Positions 30,742-39,023 of a stretch of DNA of 64,000 nt are shown here, in pieces. Both the position numbers and the translations under genes were made by a program. Source of the stretch: Cellulosimicrobium cellulans (GTDB lineage Bacteria > Actinomycetota > Actinomycetes > Actinomycetales > Cellulomonadaceae); the NCBI RefSeq assembly GCF_016921195.1, contig NZ_JAFGYF010000006.1, positions 124,001-188,000 of the forward strand, given 5' to 3'. The notes beneath the pieces are model-generated. The model made no database searches, was not told where the DNA came from, and saw only the letters and a program-made list of their open reading frames with translations. Each line of letters opens with the position of its first letter. Within the stretch, counting starts at the first letter, position 1.

Positions 30742-30757
30742 CCTACGGGACCGTAGG
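30742..30757. promoter_or_regulatory. Palindromic operator upstream of the desaturase
   Basis: CCTACGG-GA-CCGTAGG is a perfect 7-bp inverted repeat, the geometry favoured by TetR-family repressors of lipid genes. No TetR gene is adjacent. Confidence 0.5.
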
Positions 30758-30825
30758 TTGCTCGCACGCGCACGGCAGGTGAAGGACTCGCGAAGGAGCG
30801 TCGCGGGCGTCGCCGCCCCGGGTCG

Positions 30826-31779
30826 TCAGGCGGCGAAGCGGAACGTCTGGCGGTACTCCGTCGGCGTGATGCCGACCGCGCGCCGGAAGTGGTGGCGCAG
30901 GAGCGCCGCGGACCCGAACCCGCAGCGCCGCGCGACCTCCTCCAGGTCCAGCGTCGACTCCTCGAGCAAGGACTGCGCGTGCGTGACGCGCTGCGACGTG
31001 AGCCACGCGAGCGGCGTCGTGCCCGTCTGGGCGACGAACGAGCGCGCGAACGTGCGCTCCGACGTGTGCGCGCGGCGCGCCAGGTCCCGCACCGTGAGCG
31101 GCTCGTCGAGGTGCTCGGTCATCCACTCCAGCAGCTCGGCGAACGAGTCCTCCTCGCACTCCGGGACCGGGCGCTCGATGAACTGGCGCTGCCCGCCCTC
31201 GCGCTGGGGCGGCACGACCATGCGCCGCGCGATCGTGTTCGCGACCTTGGCCCCGAGCTCGCGCCGCACGAGGTGCAGGCACGCGTCGATGCCCGCCGCC
31301 GTCCCGGCGCTCGTGACGAGGTTCCCGTCGTCGACGAACAGCACGTCCGGGTCGATGTCAAGGCTCGGGTACCGGCGGCGCAGCTCGTCGGCGTGCATCC
31401 AGTGGGTCGTGACCCGACGCCCCTCGATCACGCCGGCCGCGGCGAGGAGGAAGACCCCCGAGCACACGCTGAGCAGCAGCGCGCCGCGAGCGGACGCGCG
31501 CCGGACGGCGTCCAGCACCTCGGGCGGGTAGTGGGAGCCGATGCGGATCGCCGGGACGACGAGGAGGTCGACGTCGTCCGTGGCGTCGAGCCCGTGCTCG
31601 GGGACCACCTGGGCGCCGACCGACGTGCGCACGGGCCGCCCGGCGACCGGCCCGCACACGCGGAAGTCGAACGCCGGGACGCCGTCGTCGCTGCGGTCGA
31701 GGCCGAAGACCTCGCACACGACGCCGAACTCGAACGGGGCCAGGCCGTCGCACACGACGGCCGCGACGGAGCGCACCAT
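30826..31779 (-). CDS. GlxA-type AraC-family transcriptional regulator with DJ-1/PfpI domain
   Basis: 317 residues from ATG 31779 (a GTG at 31788 is an alternative). The N-terminal DJ-1-like domain carries VAAVVCDGLAPFEFGVVCEV and the nucleophile-elbow LLLSVCSGVFLLAAAGVIEG. The C-terminal AraC helix pair includes LARRAHTSERTFARSF and the late signature GFGSAALLRHHFRRAVGITP. Members respond to small ligands through the N-terminal domain. No obvious target is adjacent; it faces away from the next gene. Confidence 0.9.
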   Translation of the reverse strand: MVRSVAAVVCDGLAPFEFGVVCEVFGLDRSDDGVPAFDFRVCGPVAGRPVRTSVGAQVVPEHGLDATDDVDLLVVPAIRIGSHYPPEVLDAVRRASARGALLLSVCSGVFLLAAAGVIEGRRVTTHWMHADELRRRYPSLDIDPDVLFVDDGNLVTSAGTAAGIDACLHLVRRELGAKVANTIARRMVVPPQREGGQRQFIERPVPECEEDSFAELLEWMTEHLDEPLTVRDLARRAHTSERTFARSFVAQTGTTPLAWLTSQRVTHAQSLLEESTLDLEEVARRCGFGSAALLRHHFRRAVGITPTEYRQTFRFAA

Positions 31780-31869
31780 GCACGGCACGCTACGCGCGTG
31801 GCGGGATCTTGTCGAGAGGTGTCAGTCCTGCCACTCGTCGGCCCGTCCGTGCGACGACAGGGTGGAGGC

Positions 31870-32268
31870 ATGGACATCTTCTGGGGTGTGGTGGTTCTTC
31901 TCCTCGTCGTCGGCCCGACCGTCGCGGCGCTCGCGGTGCGGCGCGAGGACCCTGCGCGGCCGTGGTTCCCCGCGGGGTCCGACGGCGCATGGCCGGGCGG
32001 TGGCGCATGGGACGACCGGTCGGTGCACGGCGACCGCTGGGACCGCGACGCGCAGCGCCTCGATGCCGACCTGCGGGCCGCGGCCGACCGCGCGGACGCG
32101 CAGCCCGAGCCGGTCCACCCGCACGAGGTCGCGGCCGAGCTCGTGGTGCGGCGTGTCGTCCCGAACCCCGCTGTGCGGGACGGCGTCCGCCGGTTCCCGC
32201 CGGCTCCCGCGACGCCCGTCGAGCCGGCACCGTCGCGCGCGGGGCGGCGCGTGCGGCTCCCGCGCTGA
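31870..32268 (+). CDS. Small hypothetical membrane-anchored protein
   Basis: 132 residues. One N-terminal helix (about 3-21, IFWGVVVLLLVVGPTVAAL) is followed by a Trp/Gly-rich loop (FPAGSDGAWPGGGAWDD) and a charged, probably cytoplasmic region. CAGGGT 6 nt before the ATG fits a leaderless start. No family recognised. A strong bidirectional hairpin follows. Confidence 0.65.
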   Translation: MDIFWGVVVLLLVVGPTVAALAVRREDPARPWFPAGSDGAWPGGGAWDDRSVHGDRWDRDAQRLDADLRAAADRADAQPEPVHPHEVAAELVVRRVVPNPAVRDGVRRFPPAPATPVEPAPSRAGRRVRLPR

Positions 32269-32292
32269 CCGCAGCGGGAGTCCGGGATGCGC

Positions 32293-32325
32293 GACGGCCC
32301 GGACCTCGTGGAGGTCCGGGCCGTC
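32293..32325. terminator. Bidirectional terminator between the small membrane protein and mqo
   Basis: GACGGCCCGGACCTC and its exact complement form a 15-bp stem with a GTG loop between convergent genes. Confidence 0.85.
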
Positions 32326-32353
32326 GTCGGGGGGGAGGGGCGTCAGATCGTGG

Positions 32354-33874
32354 TCAGGCGCGCGAGCCGACGGCGTCGACGTCCGCGCCGCCCGTGAGCT
32401 GGTCGAGGCCCTCGAGCTCCTCCGCCTCCCACGGTGCCTGGCCGAGGCTCGGGATCATCGTCGCGAGCTCGGGGCGCCACTTGGTGAAGCGGGCGGGGAA
32501 GCAGCGCTCGAGCAGGTCGATCATCGCGGGGACCGCGGTCGACGCGCCCGGGGAGGCGCCGAGCAGGCCCGCGATGGAGCCGTCGCCCGCGGCGATGACC
32601 TCGGTGCCGAACTCGAGGACGCCCTTGCCGTCCTTGTCCTTCTTGATCACCTGGACGCGCTGGCCCGCGGTGATGGTCTCCCAGTCCTTGGGGTGCGCGG
32701 TGGGCATGAAGCCCTGGAGCGCCGTGAACTTGGTCTCCGGGCTCGCGAGGAGCTGGCCGACCAGGTACTGGGTGAGGTCCAGGTTCTTCAGGCCCGCGCC
32801 CACCATCGAGCCCAGGTTGTGCAGGCGCAGCGACGTGAAAAGCCCGAGGTACTTGCCCTTCTTGAGGTACTTGGGGCTGAACCCGGCGTACGGGCCGAAC
32901 ATCAGGTACGTCTTGCCCTCGACGACGCGCGTGTCCAGGTGCGGCACCGACATCGGCGGGGAGCCGACGTCGGCCTTGCCGTAGACCTTGGCCTGGTGCT
33001 GGGCGACGAGCTCCGGGTTGTCCGTGCGGAGGAACTCACCGCTGATGGGGAAGCCGCCGTAGCCCTTGGCCTCGGGGATGCCCGCGGCCTGGAGCAGCGG
33101 CAGCGCGCCGCCGCCGGCACCCACGAACACGAACCGGGCCTCGACCGTCGAGCGGCGCTTCGGGGCGTTCCACGAGCGGTCCTTGACCGTCAGACGCCAG
33201 CGGCCGTCCTTCGTCTTCTTGAGGTTCTTCACCTCGTGCTCGAGGTAGAGCTGCGTGCCGTTCGCGACGAGGTAGTCGACGAGCTGCTGCGTGAGGGCGC
33301 CGAAGTCGACGTCCGTGCCGCTCGTCGCGCGCGTCGCCGCGACCGGCTCGTCACCGTCGCGCTCCGCGACGAGGAGCGGCGCCCACTCGGCGATCACGGC
33401 GGGGTCGTCGCTGAACTCGAGCTCGCTGAACAGCGGGTGCCGGCGCAGCGTCTCGAACCGGCGGCGCAGGTAGTCGACGTTCTCCGCGCCCCGCACGAAC
33501 GTCATGTGCGGCGTCCGGGAGATGAAGCTCGCGGGCTGCGGGAGGGCGCCCGTCGTGAGCAGGTGGTGCCAGAACTCGCGCGACACCTCGAACTGCTCGT
33601 TGATCTTCACCGCCTTGGTGATGTCGATCGAGCCGTCCGGCTTCTCCGGCGTGTAGTTCAGCTCGCACAGGGCGGCATGACCCGTCCCGGCGTTGTTCCA
33701 CGGGTTCGACGACTCCTGCGCCACGGCGTCCAGACGCTCGTAGATGCGCACGGTCCAGGAGGGCTCCAGGACCTTGAGGAGAGCTCCCAGCGTGGCACTC
33801 ATGATGCCACCGCCGATGAGGGCTACGTCGATCTGGTCTGCGCTGCTTGCGGGGTTGCTCGCTCGACTCGACAC
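32354..33874 (-). CDS. mqo: Malate:quinone oxidoreductase
   Basis: 506 residues from a GTG at 33874. The FAD-binding VALIGGGIMSATLGALLKVL (about 17-36), NNAGTGHAALCELNYTP, the FVGAGGGALPLLQAAGIPE stretch and GASPGASTAVPAMIDLLERC near the end are family hallmarks. This membrane-associated enzyme oxidises malate to oxaloacetate and passes electrons to menaquinone, replacing NAD-dependent malate dehydrogenase. It may feed the cytochrome bd oxidase in this window. TAGAAT ends 6 nt before the GTG. Confidence 0.96.
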   Translation of the reverse strand: MSSRASNPASSADQIDVALIGGGIMSATLGALLKVLEPSWTVRIYERLDAVAQESSNPWNNAGTGHAALCELNYTPEKPDGSIDITKAVKINEQFEVSREFWHHLLTTGALPQPASFISRTPHMTFVRGAENVDYLRRRFETLRRHPLFSELEFSDDPAVIAEWAPLLVAERDGDEPVAATRATSGTDVDFGALTQQLVDYLVANGTQLYLEHEVKNLKKTKDGRWRLTVKDRSWNAPKRRSTVEARFVFVGAGGGALPLLQAAGIPEAKGYGGFPISGEFLRTDNPELVAQHQAKVYGKADVGSPPMSVPHLDTRVVEGKTYLMFGPYAGFSPKYLKKGKYLGLFTSLRLHNLGSMVGAGLKNLDLTQYLVGQLLASPETKFTALQGFMPTAHPKDWETITAGQRVQVIKKDKDGKGVLEFGTEVIAAGDGSIAGLLGASPGASTAVPAMIDLLERCFPARFTKWRPELATMIPSLGQAPWEAEELEGLDQLTGGADVDAVGSRA

Positions 33875-33880
33875 GCCTCG

Positions 33881-33886
33881 ATTCTA
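33881..33886 (-). promoter_or_regulatory. -10 box for leaderless mqo transcript
   Basis: On the minus strand TAGAAT is followed by CGAGGC and then the GTG start. Transcription would start at the first base of the codon. Confidence 0.5.
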
Positions 33887-34001
33887 CGCTTGTGAAAGAG
33901 TGCACTAACTGTGCGGTGCGTCACGGGCGTGCGTCACACTTTCCCGGGACGAACGTCCCGAGCGGCTCAGGGGGCCTCCCCTTCGGGGCGGCCCTCTCCT
34001 C

Positions 34002-34063
34002 GCCGAGGTAGAGCCGTGGTCGCGCGAGCTAGAGCCGTGGTCACGCGAGGTAGAACCGTGGTT
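34002..34063 (+). repeat. 21-bp tandem repeat, locus A (3 units)
   Basis: Three units of a 21-bp repeat, core CGAGGTAGAGCCGTGGTC, lie at 34002-34021 (20 nt), 34022-34042 and 34043-34063. The middle unit has GAGCTAG. A conserved tail, CTTGGGTTCGACGGCGTGTG, follows to about 34098 and recurs at locus C. The array sits in a gene-free gap beside mqo; the neighbouring gene's stop lies in another CCGAGGTAG on the opposite strand (34103-34111). Confidence 0.85.
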
Positions 34064-34102
34064 CTTGGGTTCGACGGCGTGTGGTCGGGTTGGGTGGGCC
34101 TC

Positions 34103-34936
34103 CTACCTCGGCGGCGCGTAAGGGGAGGGCCACGGGCCGATCTCGGGGAGGGGGACGGTCTCGCCGGCGGCGTGGGCCACGGGGTCGACGTCCGGGGTGC
34201 GGCCCGCGAGCCAGGCGGCGACGTCGGTGAGGCGGCCCCGGACGACGACGGTCTCCCGCGCGTCGAGCCTGGGGTGGTCTCCCGCTGGGCCACCGGCACG
34301 TGGAGCAGCCCCGCGCTCGGCCGCGGCACGTAGGCCGGTCGGTCCGACGACGAACGCCGTGGGCTCGCCGGCGAGCTCGACCACGACGTCGTCGCCGAGG
34401 CGCACCCCGAGGAAGTCGAGCAGGTGGAGCCCGACCGTGCGCGGCCAGGTGTCGAGGCCGAGCCCGGCGTCGAGGTCGACGGCGTGGATGCGCACCTCGC
34501 GCCACCAGGCGACGAGCGCGTCGGCGACGGTCCCGTCGCGGTAGGTCACGGGAGCGTCCCACCCGGGCGACCCCGGCCCCGGCCACGCGGCGTCGAGACG
34601 CTCGGCCAGAGCATCGAGCGCCTCGACGTGCTCCGCGACGGTTCGGCGTGCGCCCGCCTGGATGCCGGCCTCGCGGCCGGCCGCTCCGCCGTCGTACACC
34701 TCGACGAGCTCGCCGTGGGCGGCGCGCTCCGCCTGGCGGGCCATCGCCTCGCCGATCGCCGTGACGTGCGCGAGCACGTGACTGCGCGACCAGCCGGGCA
34801 GGGCGGACGGGCCGGCGAGGCCGGCGTCGTCGAGCTGCCGTGTCGCGGTGGTGACGGCGTCGAGCGCGGTGCGCGCGTCGCGGCGGGTCTCCTCGACGTC
34901 GGGCAGGGCGAGCGGGCTGGTTCCGGTCAGGGCCAC
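34103..34936 (-). CDS. Mycothiol-dependent maleylpyruvate isomerase family protein
   Basis: 277 residues from a GTG at 34936 with AGGAG 5 nt upstream. The MDMPI N-terminal metal site is visible: GWSRSHVLAHVTAIGEAMAR (His ligand), a central VAWWREVRIHAVDLDAGLG (Glu and His ligands) and a C-terminal MDMPI domain. Mycothiol is the actinobacterial thiol. The true substrate of this family member is unknown. It overlaps the PNPOx gene by 10 bp, and its stop codon lies within a CCGAGGTAG repeat-like sequence. Confidence 0.88.
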   Translation of the reverse strand: MALTGTSPLALPDVEETRRDARTALDAVTTATRQLDDAGLAGPSALPGWSRSHVLAHVTAIGEAMARQAERAAHGELVEVYDGGAAGREAGIQAGARRTVAEHVEALDALAERLDAAWPGPGSPGWDAPVTYRDGTVADALVAWWREVRIHAVDLDAGLGLDTWPRTVGLHLLDFLGVRLGDDVVVELAGEPTAFVVGPTGLRAAAERGAAPRAGGPAGDHPRLDARETVVVRGRLTDVAAWLAGRTPDVDPVAHAAGETVPLPEIGPWPSPYAPPR

Positions 34937-35604
34937 AGGAGCTCCTTCGTCCAGTCGGTCGGTGCGTCGGACGACGCGGTGTAGCACAGGCGGACCTGGC
35001 CGTCCGGCGTGGAGGCCCAGAACTCGACGCTCGTCGGCTCGAGCGCGTACGCGGTCCAGGCGTCGAGGACGAGGTCGGGCTCGGTGCGGACCCGGGCGAG
35101 CGCGGCGTCCCACGCCGTCCGGTAGGCGGCCCGCGACGCGAGCGGAGCGCTCTGCGGTCCGGCGAGCGCGGTGGCGCGGGAGAAGTCGGAGCGGGCGAGG
35201 AAGTCCGCGGCGGACGCCTCGGGTCCCAGCGGGACGACCGGCCCGCGCACCCGGACCTGGCGGCCGTGCTCGCGCCAGAAGAACGTCAGCGCGGCGTTCG
35301 GGTTCTGCGCGAGCGCCACGCCCTTCGGCGAGTCGGCACGCGTCGCGAAGAGCCAGCCGTCGCCGTCGACGTCCTTGAGGATCAGCGTCCGGGCGTCGAC
35401 CCGGCCGCCCGCGTCGGCGGTCGAGAGGGTCGCGGCGTGCGGCGCGGGCAGACCCGCGTCGATCGCGTCCTCGAGCCAGCGGACGAAGAGTGCGCTCGGC
35501 TCGTCCGGCGCCGCGTCGACGTCGAGGCCGGGCAGGTCGGCGCCGAACACCGGCAGCGCGCGCAGGCGCTCGCGCAGGGACGGGCGGTCGGGGGTGTCGG
35601 TCAT
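34927..35604 (-). CDS. Pyridoxamine 5'-phosphate oxidase family flavoprotein
   Basis: 225 residues. Segments RVDARTLILKDVDGDGWLFA, FATRADSPKG, ALTFFWREHGRQVRVRGPV and the C-terminal FWASTPDGQVRL match the FMN-binding PNPOx/PhzG family. It may oxidise pyridoxamine phosphate, but its operon with a TetR and an MDMPI enzyme suggests a secondary oxidase, so pdxH is not claimed. It overlaps the TetR gene by ATGA. Confidence 0.85.
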   Translation of the reverse strand: MTDTPDRPSLRERLRALPVFGADLPGLDVDAAPDEPSALFVRWLEDAIDAGLPAPHAATLSTADAGGRVDARTLILKDVDGDGWLFATRADSPKGVALAQNPNAALTFFWREHGRQVRVRGPVVPLGPEASAADFLARSDFSRATALAGPQSAPLASRAAYRTAWDAALARVRTEPDLVLDAWTAYALEPTSVEFWASTPDGQVRLCYTASSDAPTDWTKELLWP

Positions 35605-36176
35605 GCGTCCTCCGGCGGGTCGGCGGGGTGCGGATCGAGGAGCGCGACGAATCCCCGCGCCGCAGCGGTCATCGCGTCCGGGTCGTCGAGGGCGCGCGCG
35701 AGGACGTACCCGCCCTGCACGATCGCGACGGCGGCGAGCGCGCGGTCGCGGGCGGCGTCGTCGGGCAGCCCGTCCTCGGTGAGGACGGCGGTGACCAGGT
35801 CGACGAGCCCGCGGAAGTAGGAGCGGACCTCGGCCGCGAGGGCGACGTCGTCCATGACGGCCTGGTCGCTCACGAGCCGGCCGATCTTGCAGCCGGCGAG
35901 CGCGGGCCGCGGCCGCTCGAGATAGCGGACGAGTCGCTCGACGGCGGACCCGTCGGCGACGAGGTCGCGGTGCGCCGCGTCGAGGCCCGCGGTCGTCGTG
36001 GCGTGCACGGCCGCCGCGGCGAGGTCGTGCTTGGTGGGGAAGTGGTGGTACAGGCTGCCCTGACCGACGCCGCTCGCGGCCAGGACCTGACGCGGGCTCG
36101 TCGCGCCCACGCCCTGGGCCCAGAACAGGTCCTGCGCGGCCGCGACGAGCCGCTCGCGGGCGTGGGTCGTCGTCAC
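35601..36176 (-). CDS. TetR-family transcriptional regulator
   Basis: 191 residues from a GTG at 36176. The helix-turn-helix is typical (ERLVAAAQDLFWAQGVGATS, then GVGQGSLYHHFPTKHDLAAA). A C-terminal ligand domain contains a conserved-looking AGCKIGRLVSDQA. It lies between the MFS pump (divergent) and the PNPOx/MDMPI genes (same strand), with a 24-bp palindrome 6 bp before its own start, so it should repress itself and the pump. Confidence 0.92.
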   Translation of the reverse strand: MTTTHARERLVAAAQDLFWAQGVGATSPRQVLAASGVGQGSLYHHFPTKHDLAAAAVHATTTAGLDAAHRDLVADGSAVERLVRYLERPRPALAGCKIGRLVSDQAVMDDVALAAEVRSYFRGLVDLVTAVLTEDGLPDDAARDRALAAVAIVQGGYVLARALDDPDAMTAAARGFVALLDPHPADPPEDA

Positions 36177-36182
36177 GCGAGG

Positions 36183-36206
36183 ACCATACCTACCTCTAGG
36201 TATGGT
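36183..36206. promoter_or_regulatory. TetR operator
   Basis: ACCATACCTA-CCTC-TAGGTATGGT is a perfect 10-bp inverted repeat with a 4-bp gap, directly between divergent tetR and MFS genes. This is the classic self-regulated efflux layout. Confidence 0.8.
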
Positions 36207-36297
36207 GTCGAGCCGTCGCTCTGCGGACCACCACGCGTCACGGCTCGCCGTCCCGTCCGGTCGGGACGGCATGAGGGTGGAGTCGTACGGTGGGTCG

Positions 36298-37710
36298 GTG
36301 ACGGTGCAGCAGCGGGTGCTGGTGGTCGCGGTCCTCGCGTCGTTCGTGTCGTTCCTGGACGGCTCGGTGGTCAACGTCGCGCTGCCCGCGATCTCCGCCG
36401 AGCTGACGACCGGACCGGTCACGGGCCTCGCCCTGCAGCAGTGGGTCGTCGACGCCTACATGATCACGCTCGGCGCGCTCATCCTCCTGGCGGGCTCGTT
36501 GTCCGACGTGCACGGCCGGCGCCGCGTCATGGCGATCGGCCTCGTGGGCTTCGCGGTGACGTCGGTCGCGTGCGCGCTCGCGCCGGACGGGTTGTTCCTC
36601 GTCGTCGCGCGCGGGCTCCAGGGCGTCGCGGGCGCCCTGCTCGTGCCGAGCTCGCTCGCCATGATCATCTCGACGTTCGACGGCGAACGGCAGTCGCGGG
36701 CGATCGGCTCCTGGACGGCGTGGACCAGCACCGCGTCGCTCGTCGGGCCGCTGCTCGGCGGCGTCCTCATCGACACCATCTCGTGGCGCTGGGTGTTCTG
36801 GATCAACGTGCTGCCTGTCGCGGTGACGCTGTGGCTGCTGCGCGGCGTGCCCCGGTCCGCCGCGGAGGAGCCGGGCGCCGTGGGCGGCCCGGGCGGGCGA
36901 CGGCGCATCGACGCCGCCGGGGCGACGCTCGCCGCCGTCGGGCTCGCCGGGACGGTGTTCGCGCTCATTGAGCAGGGCCGGTTCGGGTGGGCGAGCCCGG
37001 TCGTGTGGGGACCGTGCGTCGTCGGCGTCGCGTGCCTGATCGTGTTCGTGTGGTGGGAGCGGCGCGCGCCCGACCCCATGCTCCCGCCGCGGCTCTTCCG
37101 CGTGCGCAACTTCGCGTGGGGCAACCTCGCGACGGCCGCCATCTACGGCGCGCTCTACTTCGGCGGGTTCGTCGTCACGCTGTTCCTCCAGCAGGTGGGT
37201 GGGTACAGCGCGACCGCCGCCGGGCTCGCGCAGCTCCCCGTCACGCTCGTGCTCCTCGCGCTGTCCACGCGGTTCGGGGCGCTCGCGGGCCGCTACGGCC
37301 CGCGCCTGTTCATGACCCTCGGGCCGATCGTCGGCGGCGCGGGCTACCTGCTCCTGCTCACGACGACCGACGACGCCGTCTACGTCACCCAGGTCCTCCC
37401 GGGCCTCGTGCTCTTCGGCCTCGGCCTCGCGATGACGGTCGCGCCGCTGACGTCGGCGATCCTCGGCTCGATCCCCGCGGCCGACGCCGGCATCGGGTCC
37501 GCGGTGAACAACGCCGTGTCGCGCGTCGCGGGTCTCGTCGTCATCGCGTTCGCCGGCGTGATCGTCGGCGGCGTGCTCGACCTCGACGGCTTCCACCGCT
37601 CGCTCGTCGTCACCGCCGCGCTGCTCGTCCTCGGCGGCGTGCTGAGCTGGGTGGGCATCCGCAACGAGAACGTGCGCGCGACCGCGGACGCCGTCTCCGG
37701 GGACCGCTGA
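36298..37710 (+). CDS. MFS drug exporter (DHA2-type)
   Basis: 470 residues from GTG 36298, giving VTVQQRVLVVAVLASFVSFL; homologues begin here, and TACGGT ends 6 nt upstream. An ATG at 36271 would add 9 residues. About 14 helices; DHA2 motifs LDGSVVNVALPAI, GSLSDVHGRRRVMAIGL and the motif-C-like ASLVGPLLGGVLIDTISWRW are visible. It is divergently paired with a TetR repressor across a perfect operator. The exported compound is unknown. Confidence 0.9.
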   Translation: MTVQQRVLVVAVLASFVSFLDGSVVNVALPAISAELTTGPVTGLALQQWVVDAYMITLGALILLAGSLSDVHGRRRVMAIGLVGFAVTSVACALAPDGLFLVVARGLQGVAGALLVPSSLAMIISTFDGERQSRAIGSWTAWTSTASLVGPLLGGVLIDTISWRWVFWINVLPVAVTLWLLRGVPRSAAEEPGAVGGPGGRRRIDAAGATLAAVGLAGTVFALIEQGRFGWASPVVWGPCVVGVACLIVFVWWERRAPDPMLPPRLFRVRNFAWGNLATAAIYGALYFGGFVVTLFLQQVGGYSATAAGLAQLPVTLVLLALSTRFGALAGRYGPRLFMTLGPIVGGAGYLLLLTTTDDAVYVTQVLPGLVLFGLGLAMTVAPLTSAILGSIPAADAGIGSAVNNAVSRVAGLVVIAFAGVIVGGVLDLDGFHRSLVVTAALLVLGGVLSWVGIRNENVRATADAVSGDR

Positions 37711-37724
37711 ACGGCCTGCGCCGC

Positions 37725-38903
37725 CTATCGCACCGTCTGGAGGTCGTGCGTGGACCTGTTGAGGCGGCGCGCGCCGTCGGGCGCGCCGGGCGGGAACGCG
37801 ACGACGATGTCCTCGATCCGCACGCCGAAGCGGCCCGGCAGGTAGACGCCCGGCTCGACGGAGAAGCACATGCCGGGCTCGATCGGGCGGTCCTCGCCCT
37901 CGACCATGTACGGGGGCTCGTGGGTCGTGGTGCCGATCCCGTGCCCGGTGCGGTGCACGAAGTACTCGCCGTAGCCCGCGTCGGCGATGACGGCGCGCGC
38001 GGCGCGGTCGACGTCCTGGCACGTCGAACCCGGGCGGACGGCGTCGACCCCGGCCTGCTGGGCGCGACGCACGACGTCGTAGACCTCGCGCTGCTGCGCC
38101 GCGAGGGTGTCGTCCGTGCCGCCCTCGACGAGCACCGTCCGGGAGGTGTCCGACCCGTACCCGTCGCGCAGCCCGCCGAAGTCGAGCACGACGAGGTCGC
38201 CCGGCTCGATGACCCGGTCGCCCGCGTCGTGGTGCGGGTCGGCGCCGTTCGGGCCCGCGCACACGAGCGTGAAGTCGACCTGCTCGTGCCCGTGCTCGCG
38301 CAGGAACCGGTCGAGGTCGGCGGCGACGTCCCGCTCGCGCCGGCCCGCGAACGCGACCTCGAGGATCTGGGCGAACGCGGCGTCGGCGGCGGTGCCCGCC
38401 GCGGCGAGGCGCTCGACCTCCTGCGCGTCCTTGACGGCGCGCAGGGTCGGGACGGCGTCGGTGAACGCGGTGAACCGTGCGTCCGGGAGCGCCCGCTGGA
38501 GCCCGAGCACGTGCAGCGCCCACGTGGAGTCCGAGACGGCGTAGGTGCCCGTCCCGTCGAGGAGCCGTGCGGCGGCGTCGTGCTCGTCCTCGCCGTCGCG
38601 CCAGGTCACGACGTCGAGCCCGTCCGCCCCCGGGACGGAGACCAGGTCGCCGCGCTCGAGCAGCGGCACGACGACGGACGCGCGGCCTGCCGCGCCCGGC
38701 CCGCCCGCGGGGATCGCGAGCAGCGTGAGGCGCTCGGTGTCCGGCGGTGCGTAGCCGGTGAAGTACGCGAGGTCAGGGCCGGGCGAGACGAGGAGCCCCG
38801 CGAGGCCGGCCTCTCGGGCGTGCGCCGCGGCGCGCTCGCGACGGGCGGCGTAGACCTCGGGGCCGAACGCGGCCCCCGGGCGTGCGGCGTCGGTGCTGGA
38901 CAT
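37725..38903 (-). CDS. M24-family (Xaa-Pro) aminopeptidase
   Basis: 392 residues from ATG 38903. The C-terminal pita-bread domain has all five metal ligands: Asp in LVVLDFGG and YGSDTSRT, His in HRTGHGIG, Glu in CFSVEPGVY and RIEDIVV. The N-terminal creatinase-like domain (1-150) fits Xaa-Pro peptidases. It removes N-terminal residues before proline. A GGTGCCA-GCG-TGGCACC palindrome (38904-38920) touches the start. Confidence 0.92.
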   Translation of the reverse strand: MSSTDAARPGAAFGPEVYAARRERAAAHAREAGLAGLLVSPGPDLAYFTGYAPPDTERLTLLAIPAGGPGAAGRASVVVPLLERGDLVSVPGADGLDVVTWRDGEDEHDAAARLLDGTGTYAVSDSTWALHVLGLQRALPDARFTAFTDAVPTLRAVKDAQEVERLAAAGTAADAAFAQILEVAFAGRRERDVAADLDRFLREHGHEQVDFTLVCAGPNGADPHHDAGDRVIEPGDLVVLDFGGLRDGYGSDTSRTVLVEGGTDDTLAAQQREVYDVVRRAQQAGVDAVRPGSTCQDVDRAARAVIADAGYGEYFVHRTGHGIGTTTHEPPYMVEGEDRPIEPGMCFSVEPGVYLPGRFGVRIEDIVVAFPPGAPDGARRLNRSTHDLQTVR

Positions 38904-38920
38904 GGTGCCAGCGTGGCACC
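38904..38920. promoter_or_regulatory. Palindrome at the M24 peptidase start
   Basis: GGTGCCA and TGGCACC are perfect 7-bp arms around GCG, immediately before the start codon. It could be an operator or a leader hairpin covering the ribosome site. Confidence 0.4.
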
Positions 38921-38925
38921 GCTCA

Positions 38926-38946
38926 CCCGCCAGATCGACCCGAACG
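38926..38946. repeat. Inverted repeat flanking the cupin gene, left copy
   Basis: CGCCAGATCGACCCGAACG recurs in inverted orientation at 39465-39485, where 20 of 21 positions match. The pair brackets the cupin gene. Confidence 0.7.
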
Positions 38947-39023
38947 TTCCGACGTCGGCCCTCCGACGGTCGATCGCGGACGGGCGGGTCGACCTCGCGA
39001 CGGGGAGTGGCAGGCTGGGCCGC

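Noticed and set aside
36271-36297. ATG at 36271 as MFS start
   Set aside because: Homology begins at the GTG 36298 and a -10-like box precisely precedes that codon; the ATG lacks a ribosome site.
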